DNA of 64,000 nucleotides from Promicromonospora sukumoe 327MFSha3.1 (GTDB lineage Bacteria > Actinomycetota > Actinomycetes > Actinomycetales > Cellulomonadaceae), in NCBI RefSeq assembly GCF_000385135.1, contig NZ_ARQM01000006.1:1-64000 (forward strand). The letters are read 5' to 3'. Made by a program: the position numbers and the translations under genes. A model generated the notes under the pieces. It worked only from the letters and a program-made list of their open reading frames with translations. It ran no database searches and was not told the DNA's origin. Positions 42,551-50,722 of the stretch are shown piece after piece (the first letter of the stretch is position 1; the number at the start of each line of letters is the position of its first letter).

Positions 42551-45535
42551 TCAGAGGGTCGTGAACCGCAGCCGCATCCGGACCGGCGCGACGTGCAGCT
42601 GCGCGTTCGGCAGCACGCCCGGGCCGCAGGCCGCGCTGCCGACGCCGTGCTGCGCGGCGTCGAGGTGCAGCCAGAGCTTGCCGTCCGGCACGAGCTCGTG
42701 CGGGTGCGCGGCCCGGTCCAGCGCCTCGTCCGACCACGGGCGCAGCGACAGCTCGAAGCCGACCTGCGACTGCGTGCCGACGGACACCTCACCGGCGTCG
42801 ATCCGCAGGCCGGTGCCGTCCGCGAAGGACAGGACGGCGCTGGTGACCCCGCGCCGCGCGCCGTTCTCCTGCGGGTGGGTGTACCGGGTCTGCCAGTCGG
42901 CGACCGAGTGCTCCCACGCCCCGCCGAGCGCCGCCGCCCGCGAGTCCGCGTACGACTCGTCCGGGCCGAGGCCGGACCAGCGCACGCCGGCGTCGGCCGC
43001 CCGCGGCTCGTCGAGCGCGAGCAGCAGGCCGAGCCGAGCGACGCTCTCCGGCCAGCGACCCTCCGGCTGGATGTCGACGAGCAGGTCGACGGCGTCCGGC
43101 GCGTCCGTAGCCGGCTGCCACGTGTAGCGCGTGGCGAAGCCCGCGCGCGTCGTCGGGCCCGCGAGGCGCGCGTCGATCTCCAGCGCGCCGGCCTCGCTCA
43201 CGGCGACGCCGGCCTTGCGCTCGGCGAGCAGGTGCATGCTCGTGCTGCGCCACACCTCGGCGTCGGACAGCCCGCGCCACATCCCCGCGCGGCGGTCGTT
43301 GTCGGTCGGCGCCCGCCAGCCGTCCACCCGGAAGGTGTGCACCTCGCGGCCCGCGAGCGAGCGCAGGTCGCCCCGGCGGTCGAACCGGGCGGGACCGGCG
43401 GAGTACCCGCCGTCGGCCTCCACGATCACGCGGCCCGACGGCGCCGCCAGGGGCGCCGGCTCCACGAGCAGGAGCTGCCCCGCGCCGAGCACGAACCCGG
43501 TCTCCAGCCAGGGCTCCTCCAGCGCGTCCGCCTTCTCCTGCACGGCCCGCAGCGTCCACCAGACGGGCGCGTCGCCCGGCTCCGGCAGGGTCAGGTCGGC
43601 CGGCGGGCGGACGACGGCCTCGGCCCCGGCCGCGAGCGCCAGGTCCAGGACACCGGAGGCCAGCTCCTCCTCGCCGCGGTGCAGCGTCCAGCGCAGCTCG
43701 GCGTGGCTCGTGTCCCGGAACGCGTAACGGTTACGCACCAGCAGGGTGCCGTCCGGCTGCGCGTCGATCCGGACCGGCGCGAACACGGCCGCCGTCTCCA
43801 GCAGGCCCGGCGACGGCGTGCGGTCGGGCAGCAGCAGGCCGTCGGCGATGAACGTGCCGTCGTGGAACCGCTCGCCGAAGTCGCCGCCGTACGCCGCGAA
43901 CAGGTTGCCGTCGGCGTCCGCGCGGGTCAGGCCGTGGTCGATCCACTCCCAGATGAACCCGCCCATCAGGCGCGGGTACCGGTCGAACAGCGCGTCGTAG
44001 TCGGACAGCCCGCCCGGGCCGTTGCCCATGGCGTGCGCGTACTCGCACTGCAGGAACGGCATGCCGCGGCGGCGGGCGTCGGCGTCGGCGCGCTCCAGCG
44101 CCGGCTCGATGCCCTGCCCGATCAGGTCCACGTGCCCGGACTCGGCGTACATCCGCGAGTAGACGTCGACGTGCTCGCTGGACCAGTCGCCCTCGTAGTG
44201 GATCGGGCGGCTCGGGTCGAGCGCGCGGACGGCGTCGGCCATGGCGGGCACGTTGATGCCGCCGCCCGCCTCGTTGCCGAGCGACCACAGGATGATGCTC
44301 GCGTGGTGGCCGTCGCGGCGCACCATCCGGGTCACGCGGTCGACGAGCACCTCGGTCCAGTCCGGGTCGTTGACCGGGTTGCCCTCCCAGCCGCGCTCGT
44401 CCTCGAAGCCGTGCGTCTCCAGGTCGTTCTCGTCGATGACGTAGAGGCCGTACCGGTCGCACAGGTCCAGGAAGTGCGGGTGCGGCGGGTAGTGGCTCGT
44501 GCGGACGGCGTTGATGTGGTGCCGCTTCATGAGCAGCACGTCCTCGAGCATCCGCTCCGGGGTCACCGAGCGCCCGCGCAGCGGGTCGAACTCGTGCCGG
44601 TTGACGCCGCGCAGCTTGACGGGCCGCCCGTTGACGAGGAACACGCCGTCCTCGATCGAGACGGTGCGGAAGCCCACGGCGAGCGTCACCGTCTCGGTGT
44701 CCGTCGTGACGACGACGTCGTAGAGCCGCGGCCGCTCGGCGCTCCACGGCTCGACGGCCACCTGGATCTCCTCGCCGGAGGCCGCGTCGACACCGAGCTC
44801 CGGCACCGTCACGCGGGCGGCGACGGCGTCCCGGCCGGCGCCCACGGTCGCGGCGTCCACGCGCAGCGTGCCCGTCCCGGTCGTGTGGTCGTAGGCGGCG
44901 TGCACGCGGACGTCGTCGAGCGCGCCGGCCGGACGGTGCTCCAGCGAGACGCTGCGGAAGACGCCGGAGAGCCACCACTGGTCCTGGTCCTCGGCGTACG
45001 ACATGGCCGACCACTTGGTGACCCGCACCGCGAGCAGGTGGTCGGTGCCGGGCCGCAGCCGGTCGGTCAGGTCCACCTCGGTGGGCAGGCGCGAGCCGTG
45101 CGACGTGGCGAGCAGCTCGCCGTCGAGCGCCACCTGGAACCAGGAGTCCACGCCCTCGAAGCGCAGCAAGGTGCGGCCACCCTCGGGCCAGTCGGCGGGC
45201 AGCCGCAGCGTGGTGCGGTACTCGCCCGTCGGGTTGTCGTCGGGCACGTGCGGCGGCTCGATCGGGAACGGGAAGAGCTTGTTGTTGTACTCGGGCACGC
45301 CGTAGGGCCAGGAGTGCGGGGCGCCGGCGAGCTGCCAGTGCCCGGGCACCGCCAGGCGGTCCCAGTCGTCGCCGGGTTCGGCCAGGTCGACGCCCGTGTC
45401 CGGGTGCGGGAACAGCCGGAACCGCCAGTCGCCGTCGAGGGACACCGTCGCGGCGCTCGACGCGCCGGCCGGCGGCCGGTACCGCGGTGGGACGACGCCG
45501 TCCGGGACGGCAACGGTCTCGTGGGTGATGGTCAT
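42551..45535 (-). CDS. lacZ: Beta-galactosidase, glycoside hydrolase family 2
   Basis: This is a 994-residue LacZ-type enzyme. The N-terminal jelly-roll (DWRFRLFPHP, VPGHWQL) is followed by Ig-like domains. The TIM barrel has the acid/base Glu422 in WSLGNEAGGG and the nucleophile Glu498 in QCEYAHAMGNG. The C-terminal beta-sandwich ends near residue 994. No signal peptide is present, so it cleaves imported oligosaccharides. ATG 45535 has GGAGG upstream; longer open sequence to 45673 contains operators and is not coding. It is divergent from abfA across two LacI-type operators. Natural substrate may be galactosides of plant polysaccharides rather than lactose. The symbol reflects family only. 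Confidence 0.95.
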   Translation of the reverse strand: MTITHETVAVPDGVVPPRYRPPAGASSAATVSLDGDWRFRLFPHPDTGVDLAEPGDDWDRLAVPGHWQLAGAPHSWPYGVPEYNNKLFPFPIEPPHVPDDNPTGEYRTTLRLPADWPEGGRTLLRFEGVDSWFQVALDGELLATSHGSRLPTEVDLTDRLRPGTDHLLAVRVTKWSAMSYAEDQDQWWLSGVFRSVSLEHRPAGALDDVRVHAAYDHTTGTGTLRVDAATVGAGRDAVAARVTVPELGVDAASGEEIQVAVEPWSAERPRLYDVVVTTDTETVTLAVGFRTVSIEDGVFLVNGRPVKLRGVNRHEFDPLRGRSVTPERMLEDVLLMKRHHINAVRTSHYPPHPHFLDLCDRYGLYVIDENDLETHGFEDERGWEGNPVNDPDWTEVLVDRVTRMVRRDGHHASIILWSLGNEAGGGINVPAMADAVRALDPSRPIHYEGDWSSEHVDVYSRMYAESGHVDLIGQGIEPALERADADARRRGMPFLQCEYAHAMGNGPGGLSDYDALFDRYPRLMGGFIWEWIDHGLTRADADGNLFAAYGGDFGERFHDGTFIADGLLLPDRTPSPGLLETAAVFAPVRIDAQPDGTLLVRNRYAFRDTSHAELRWTLHRGEEELASGVLDLALAAGAEAVVRPPADLTLPEPGDAPVWWTLRAVQEKADALEEPWLETGFVLGAGQLLLVEPAPLAAPSGRVIVEADGGYSAGPARFDRRGDLRSLAGREVHTFRVDGWRAPTDNDRRAGMWRGLSDAEVWRSTSMHLLAERKAGVAVSEAGALEIDARLAGPTTRAGFATRYTWQPATDAPDAVDLLVDIQPEGRWPESVARLGLLLALDEPRAADAGVRWSGLGPDESYADSRAAALGGAWEHSVADWQTRYTHPQENGARRGVTSAVLSFADGTGLRIDAGEVSVGTQSQVGFELSLRPWSDEALDRAAHPHELVPDGKLWLHLDAAQHGVGSAACGPGVLPNAQLHVAPVRMRLRFTTL

Positions 45536-45607
45536 GACTCCTCCAGGCGGCGTCGGTCGGGGAAGCGCACGATCGAGAGCGCCTGGCGCGACGCTACACC
45601 CGGGTGC

Positions 45608-45621
45608 GTTCAACGTTGAAC
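45608..45621. promoter_or_regulatory. LacI-type operator O1
   Basis: GTTCAACGTTGAAC is a perfect 14-bp palindrome in the lacZ-abfA divergent region. A TATACT -10-like box follows at once (45622-45627) on the plus strand, so the site would lie in the promoter spacer. Three near copies occur at 45668, 50493 and 50574. Confidence 0.8.
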
Positions 45622-45636
45622 TATACTGGCCACCGC

Positions 45637-45675
45637 CGTTGGACCAAACGCCGCCCTGGGCCGTTTGGTCCAACG
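45637..45675. promoter_or_regulatory. Paired TTGGACCAA/TTGGTCCAA inverted repeat
   Basis: CGTTGGACCAAACG (45637-45650) and CGTTTGGTCCAACG (45662-45675) are exact 14-bp inverted repeats with an 11-nt spacer. Each arm is itself a TTGGWCCAA palindrome. This may bind a second regulator of the lacZ-abfA region or fold as RNA. Its right arm overlaps operator O2. Confidence 0.55.
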
Positions 45676-45681
45676 CTGAAC
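45668..45681. promoter_or_regulatory. LacI-type operator O2
   Basis: GTCCAACGCTGAAC differs from O1 at two positions and is followed by the same TAT. It lies 47 nt upstream of the abfA start, as expected for a repressor site. Confidence 0.7.
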
Positions 45682-45715
45682 TATGACCGTTCCACTGGAA
45701 GGACAGTGACTACTC

Positions 45716-47227
45716 GTGCACTCCGCCCGCCTCGCGATCGACCCATCGTTCGTCGTCGGCCCCGTGCGCCGCGGCACCTTCGGGAGCTTCGTCGAGCACC
45801 TGGGACGCTGCGTCTACACGGGCATCTACGAGCCCGGCCACCCCACCGCCGACGAGAACGGGTTCCGCGGCGACGTGCTCGGCCTGGTGCGGGAGATGGG
45901 CGTCAGCACCGTCCGCTACCCGGGCGGCAACTTCGTCTCGGGCTACCGCTGGGAGGACGGCGTCGGCCCCCGCGAGGAGCGGCCGACCCGCCTGGACCTC
46001 GCCTGGCACTCGATCGAGACCAACGAGTTCGGCCTGAACGAGTTCATGGCCTGGACCAAGGCCTCCGGGACCACGCCGATGATGGCGGTGAACCTGGGCA
46101 CGCGCGGCATCGCCGAGGCGCTCGACCTGCTCGAGTACAGCAACCACCCCGGCGGCACGGAGCTGAGCGACCTGCGCCGCGAGCACGGCGTCGAGGAGCC
46201 GCACGCGATCCAGCTCTGGTGCCTCGGCAACGAGATGGACGGCCCGTGGCAGCTCGGGCACAAGACCGCCGAGGAGTACGGGCGGCTCGCCACCGAGACG
46301 GCGCGCGCGATGCGCCAGCTCGATCCCTCCGTGGTGCTGGTCGCGTGCGGCTCCTCGGGTTCGAGCATGCCGACCTTCGGCGAGTGGGAGCGCACGGTCC
46401 TCACCGAGGCGTACGACGAGGTGGACATGATCTCGGCGCACGCCTACTACCGCGAGGAGGACGACCTCGGGTCGTTCCTGGCCAGCGCCGTCGACATGGA
46501 CTACTTCGTGGCCTCGGTGGCCGCGACGGTCGACGCCGTTGGCGTGGCCCGCAAGTCGGCCAAGAGGATCGCCATCTCGTTCGACGAGTGGAACGTCTGG
46601 TACCACCAGGAGGAGGACCCGATCAAGGCGTCGGGCGGCCGCTGGGACAAGGCGCCGCGCCTGGAGGAGGACGTCTACACCGTCGCGGACGCCGTCGTCG
46701 TGGGCAACCTGCTGATCTCGCTGCTGCGCAACACCGACCGGGTGCACTCCGCCAGCCAGGCGCAGCTCGTCAACGCGCTGGCGCCGATCGCCACCGAGCC
46801 GGGCGGCCCGGCCTGGCGCCAGACGACGTTCCACCCGTTCGCGCTCACGTCACGCCACGCCGCGGGCGAGGTGCTGCGGGTCGCCATCGACTCCCCGAGC
46901 TACGAGAACAAGCGGTTCGGGTCCTCGGACCTGGTGGACGCGGTGGCGACCTGGGACGCGGACGGCTCGGCGCTGACCGTCTTCGTGGTCAACCGCGCGC
47001 AGGACGAGGCCACCCGGATCGAGGTGCCCGTGGGCGCGTTCGGCGCCGTCGAGGTGGTCGAGGCCCTGACGCTGGCGAACGACGACCACCACTGGCGTGC
47101 GTCCGCCGAGGACTCGACGTCGGTGCTGCCGACGTCGAACACCACGGCCCGCGTCGAGGACGGGACGGTCACGGTCGAGCTCCCGCCGGTCTCGTGGACG
47201 GTGCTGCGCCTGCGCGCGACGCGCTGA
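45716..47227 (+). CDS. abfA: Alpha-L-arabinofuranosidase, glycoside hydrolase family 51
   Basis: This 503-residue intracellular enzyme removes L-arabinofuranose from arabino-oligosaccharides. The barrel carries the acid/base Glu173 (CLGNEMDGPWQ) and the nucleophile Glu291 (SFDEWNVWYH). GNFVSGYRWEDGVGP near the start and the C-terminal beta-sandwich ending in VSWTVLRLRA are typical. No signal peptide is present. GTG 45716 is used; GGAAGG lies 13 bases upstream, a little far. It is divergent from lacZ and shares operators with it. It converges with the binding-protein gene across two repeat hairpins. Confidence 0.95.
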   Translation: MHSARLAIDPSFVVGPVRRGTFGSFVEHLGRCVYTGIYEPGHPTADENGFRGDVLGLVREMGVSTVRYPGGNFVSGYRWEDGVGPREERPTRLDLAWHSIETNEFGLNEFMAWTKASGTTPMMAVNLGTRGIAEALDLLEYSNHPGGTELSDLRREHGVEEPHAIQLWCLGNEMDGPWQLGHKTAEEYGRLATETARAMRQLDPSVVLVACGSSGSSMPTFGEWERTVLTEAYDEVDMISAHAYYREEDDLGSFLASAVDMDYFVASVAATVDAVGVARKSAKRIAISFDEWNVWYHQEEDPIKASGGRWDKAPRLEEDVYTVADAVVVGNLLISLLRNTDRVHSASQAQLVNALAPIATEPGGPAWRQTTFHPFALTSRHAAGEVLRVAIDSPSYENKRFGSSDLVDAVATWDADGSALTVFVVNRAQDEATRIEVPVGAFGAVEVVEALTLANDDHHWRASAEDSTSVLPTSNTTARVEDGTVTVELPPVSWTVLRLRATR

Positions 47228-47270
47228 GTGCCGCCGCCCGCCGAGCCGGCGGGCTGATGTGCTCTTCAAC

Positions 47271-47317
47271 CCAGCGATTGGGCCCGGAACCGTGAGGTTT
47301 CCGGGCCCAATCGCTGG
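47271..47317. repeat. CCAGCGATTG-family palindromic hairpin, copy 2
   Basis: CCAGCGATTGGGCCCGGAA (47271-47289) pairs perfectly with 47299-47317, with a 9-nt loop. It lies in the convergent gap between abfA and the ABC binding-protein gene. Its inner arm differs from copy 3 by paired substitutions. Confidence 0.75.
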
Positions 47318-47340
47318 TTAGCGCTCACGTGTTGGTCTAA

Positions 47341-47387
47341 CCAGCGATTGTGCCCAGAACACGCCGTGTTCTGGGCACAATCGCTGG
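47341..47387. repeat. CCAGCGATTG-family palindromic hairpin, copy 3
   Basis: The 23-nt arms 47341-47363 and 47365-47387 are exact complements around a single base, beginning CCAGCGATTGTGCCCAGAA. It lies 24 nt past copy 2 in the same convergent gap. Together they may serve as two-way terminators. Confidence 0.75.
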
Positions 47388-47429
47388 GTAGTGCAACGGC
47401 AAGGTGCAGCGGGCCGCGGCCCGCCCCGG

Positions 47430-48740
47430 CTAGCTGTTGAGCGTCGCCAGCTCCTCGGCCGGGTCGGCGCCGTTCGCGATGTTCTGCAGCACGACACCGA
47501 GGTCGTTCTCCAGCCCGTCGTTGTCGGCCGAGACCAGCTTGCGCGGGTACTCGGCGGCAGCCAGGGAGTCGGTCACCTGCTGCACGCTCTCGAGCGCGGT
47601 CTCGCTCTGGTCCTCGGCCAGCTCGGCGCTCACGTCGTTCGCGGCCGGGAAGCCCTGCAGGGTGTCGACCCAGATCTGCTGGCCCTCGCCGACGGCGAGG
47701 AACTCGGCGAACTTGGTCGCGGCCTCCAGCTTGGGCCCCTCCAGGTCGGCGCTCAGCGCGAGCGCGTAGTCCACGCCGCTGGTCGACGTCGCCTCGTTGT
47801 CACCGATCGTCGGGAACGGCGCCATGCCGAGGGTGTCGTCCTCGACGGCGCTGCCCGGGGTCTCGGCGTTGCCCGCCAGCGTGGCGCTCACGTGCCACGA
47901 GCCGGTCGGCATGGCCAGCGACTTGCGGGCCAGCAGGTAGTCGTCGCGCGCGGACGGGTAGGTCGTGGTCGACGTCGCCGCCTGCTGGAACACGCCGTCG
48001 TCGAACAGCTTCTGCCACGCGGTCGCGGCCTCGACCAGGGTGTCGGACTCCCACGGGATCTCGCCGGCTGCCGCGTCGTAGATCTCGCCGCCGTCGCCGT
48101 ACTGGTTGCTCAGCCACACGAAGAAGTCCGCGGCGTGCCAGGTGTCGGCGGCACCCATCGCGAAGCTGCTGTAGCCCGCGTCCTGCGCGGCCTTGCTGAC
48201 CTCGACCAGGCTCGCGTAGTCGGTCGGCAGCTCCAGGCCGAGCTCCTCGAACAGGCTCTCGTTGTAGAGGTAGAACTCGCTGCCCGCCGTGAGGATGGGC
48301 AGCGCCTTCACCTCGCCGTCCGACGTCGTCGTCTCCTCCAGGAGCTCGGGCTTGACGCCGTCGATCCAGTCGGCCGCGAACTCGTCGGTGCCCAGCGCGT
48401 ACTCCGCGTAGTCGTCGAACGACGACGTCGTCTGGATGCCGTACATGTCCGGCACCTCGCCCGCGAGGATGAGGTTGTCGAGCTCGCTGAGGTAGTCGCT
48501 GGCGCCGTCCGCGCCCTGGAAGTCGATCTTGATGTCGGGGTTCTCGGCCTCGAAGGCGTCGACGATCGGCTGCCACTGCTCGAGCGACGGGATCCAGGTG
48601 CGGTAGGTGAGGGTGACGGTCCCGTCCTCGGCGACGCCGTCGTCCCCGCCGCCGGCGCAGCCGGCGAGCAGGACGAGGGCGGACGCCGCACCGGTGGCGG
48701 CGAGCAGACGACGGGGGACGGCACGAGGCGATCTGAACAT
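47430..48740 (-). CDS. ABC transporter sugar-binding lipoprotein
   Basis: This 436-residue lipoprotein has the lipobox VLLAGC, with Cys28. It is a family 1 solute-binding protein (LTYRTWIPSLEQWQPIVDAFEAENPDIKIDF at the mature start, in parts; FYLYNESLFEELGLELPTDY; GSWHVSATLAGN). It is the receptor for the importer encoded by the two permease genes just upstream on the same strand, and the last gene of that operon, which is less usual than being first. ATG 48740 has AAGGAGG upstream. The ligand is likely an arabino- or galacto-oligosaccharide, inferred from abfA and lacZ. No ATPase gene is present. Confidence 0.93.
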   Translation of the reverse strand: MFRSPRAVPRRLLAATGAASALVLLAGCAGGGDDGVAEDGTVTLTYRTWIPSLEQWQPIVDAFEAENPDIKIDFQGADGASDYLSELDNLILAGEVPDMYGIQTTSSFDDYAEYALGTDEFAADWIDGVKPELLEETTTSDGEVKALPILTAGSEFYLYNESLFEELGLELPTDYASLVEVSKAAQDAGYSSFAMGAADTWHAADFFVWLSNQYGDGGEIYDAAAGEIPWESDTLVEAATAWQKLFDDGVFQQAATSTTTYPSARDDYLLARKSLAMPTGSWHVSATLAGNAETPGSAVEDDTLGMAPFPTIGDNEATSTSGVDYALALSADLEGPKLEAATKFAEFLAVGEGQQIWVDTLQGFPAANDVSAELAEDQSETALESVQQVTDSLAAAEYPRKLVSADNDGLENDLGVVLQNIANGADPAEELATLNS

Positions 48741-48802
48741 TGATCCTCCTTGATGGTGAACAGTGCTGGTGCGGGCCGTTGGAACGGGTCGCGGGGGTTT
48801 CT

Positions 48803-49603
48803 TCAGCTCTTGACGGCGCCGGCCGTGAGGCCCGACTGCAGGTAGCGCTGGCTGAAGAGGTAGACGATGACCGAGGGGATGGTCATGAGGATCAGGCCCG
48901 CGTACAGCTGGCCGATCTGCTCCTGGCTCATGCGCTCGAACTGCAGGAGCGCGATGGCCTGGGTCACCGGGTACTTCTCGGGCGACGAGATGAGCAGGTT
49001 CGGGAGCAGGTACTCGTTCCAGGAGTACACGAACGAGAGCACGCTGACGTTGGCCAGCAGCGGGCCGCTGAGCGGCAGGAAGATGCGCCACAGGATCCCG
49101 AAGGGGCGGGCGCCGTCGATGGTCGCTGCCTCGACGAGCTCGGTGGGGATGCCGTCGAAGTGGTTCTTGGTCAGCAGGAGCATCGTCATCACGTTGAACG
49201 CGACGAGCGGGATGATCACGCCGAAGTAGCTGTCGCGGAGCCCGAGGCTGTTGATCGAGAAGAACAGCGGGGTCACCACGGACGCGACGGGCACCGCGAG
49301 GCACGCGAGCAGCGCCCGGTACAGGAACACCCGGCCGGGGAACCGCATCCGGGAGAACGCGTAGCCGCCCAGGCAGGAGATGACGACGATGACCACCGTG
49401 GACCCGCCGGCCATCAGGAAGCTGTTCCCGATCGCCGACCAGTAGTTGAACTGGTCGTGGTTCAGGACCGCGGTGTAGTTGCCGACGCCGCCCACGGCGA
49501 ACGACTTCTGGATCGCGACCACGATGGGGTAGGTCCACATGATCGCGAGGATGCCGAGCACCCCGTACATGGCGCCCCAGGCGAGGAGCCTCTTGCGCTT
49601 CAT
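48803..49603 (-). CDS. Carbohydrate ABC transporter permease (MalG type)
   Basis: This is a 266-residue permease with six hydrophobic spans. The EAA loop VEAATIDGARPFGIL contacts the ATPase, and SWNEYLLPNLL follows. It starts four bases after the stop of the other permease gene, indicating one operon. The partner ATPase must be supplied from elsewhere. Confidence 0.94.
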   Translation of the reverse strand: MKRKRLLAWGAMYGVLGILAIMWTYPIVVAIQKSFAVGGVGNYTAVLNHDQFNYWSAIGNSFLMAGGSTVVIVVISCLGGYAFSRMRFPGRVFLYRALLACLAVPVASVVTPLFFSINSLGLRDSYFGVIIPLVAFNVMTMLLLTKNHFDGIPTELVEAATIDGARPFGILWRIFLPLSGPLLANVSVLSFVYSWNEYLLPNLLISSPEKYPVTQAIALLQFERMSQEQIGQLYAGLILMTIPSVIVYLFSQRYLQSGLTAGAVKS

Positions 49604-49607
49604 CGGT

Positions 49608-50477
49608 TCAGTTCTCCCGGTTGCTGAGACGCATCTGGACGACGGCCAGGGCGAACGCGACGACGAGGATGACGATGCCGATCGCGGACGAGTAGCCGGC
49701 CTCCCGGTCGAGTCGCGCCTGGTAGAGGAAGGTGCTGAGGAAGTGGGTCGAGACGCCGGGCCCGCCCTGCGTGGTCAGCCACACGGAGTCGAAGGTCTTC
49801 AGCGAGCCGACGATGCCGAGGGTGATCAGCACGCTCGTGGTGCCGCGCAGCGACGGGATGGTGATGCTGAACAGGCGGCGCCACCACCCGGCGCCGTCGA
49901 GCTCGGCGGCCTCGTAGAGCTCGTCGGGGATCGCCATGAGGCCCGCGAAGTAGACCATCATCGAGAAGCCCATCCACGAGAAGACGTTGATGGCCGAGAT
50001 GGACCAGACGCCGAGGTCGGCGCCGAGCCACTGGATGGTCTCGTTCGCGCCGAGCAGCCCCAGCGCGCGCAGGGTCTCGTTCAGCGCGCCGTAGTTGGCC
50101 TCGAGCATGTACTTGAAGACGGTCGCGATGATGGCGGGAGCCATCGCGATGGGCGCGAAGAACAGCGCCTTGAAGAAGTTGCTCCCGGGGATCCGCTCCT
50201 TGGCGATCACGGCGATCAGCAGACCGAGGACGGCCTGCAGCGTGACCGTGGCGATCATGAACTTCACCGTGTTGCCCAGGGCGATGTAGAAGGTCCGGTC
50301 CTGGAACAGCTCGGCGTAGTTCGCCAGCCCGATGAACTCCATGCGCGTCAGGCCGTTCCAGTCGGTCAGGCTCGCGTAGACGGCGAACCCGATCGAGAAG
50401 TACAGCAGCACGCCGGCGATGATCACGATGGGCGCCACGTAGAGGTAGGGCGCCCAGCGGCCGCCGAACGATCTCAT
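49608..50477 (-). CDS. Carbohydrate ABC transporter permease (MalF type)
   Basis: This 289-residue permease is the first gene of the operon. It has six transmembrane segments starting with YLYVAPIVIIAGVLLYFS, and the EAA loop is YEAAELDGAGWWRRL. ATG 50477 has AGGAG ten bases upstream. A LacI-type operator lies 16 nt before the start (50493-50506), placing the operon under the adjacent regulator. Confidence 0.94.
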   Translation of the reverse strand: MRSFGGRWAPYLYVAPIVIIAGVLLYFSIGFAVYASLTDWNGLTRMEFIGLANYAELFQDRTFYIALGNTVKFMIATVTLQAVLGLLIAVIAKERIPGSNFFKALFFAPIAMAPAIIATVFKYMLEANYGALNETLRALGLLGANETIQWLGADLGVWSISAINVFSWMGFSMMVYFAGLMAIPDELYEAAELDGAGWWRRLFSITIPSLRGTTSVLITLGIVGSLKTFDSVWLTTQGGPGVSTHFLSTFLYQARLDREAGYSSAIGIVILVVAFALAVVQMRLSNREN

Positions 50478-50492
50478 TGCAGTCGACTCCTA

Positions 50493-50506
50493 GTACAGCG
50501 TTGAAC
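50493..50506. promoter_or_regulatory. LacI-type operator O3
   Basis: GTACAGCGTTGAAC matches O1 at 12 of 14 positions, and the following TAT is also shared. It lies immediately upstream of the ABC operon. Confidence 0.7.
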
Positions 50507-50573
50507 TATTGGCCGGCCCTCAGCATTGTCGGCTGTGGGACAGGGGCTGCCGCCTCCGGATCGTCGGGGTTTA

Positions 50574-50587
50574 GTTCGACGATGAAC
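50574..50587. promoter_or_regulatory. LacI-type operator O4
   Basis: GTTCGACGATGAAC matches O1 at 12 of 14 positions. It lies midway between the ABC operon and the lacI-family gene, so it may serve autoregulation or cooperate with O3 at 81-nt spacing. Confidence 0.65.
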
Positions 50588-50722
50588 TGAGCGGCGGAGG
50601 TCAGGCTAGCACAGGCATAGGATGTCCCCTGCGCCAGCAAAGCCGCCTGGAATCCGGGGGCTTCCGGGGCCCGGGTGAATGCCCGTGGCGCCGGTCGCCG
50701 GCGCACACCGAGGGGAGACTTT

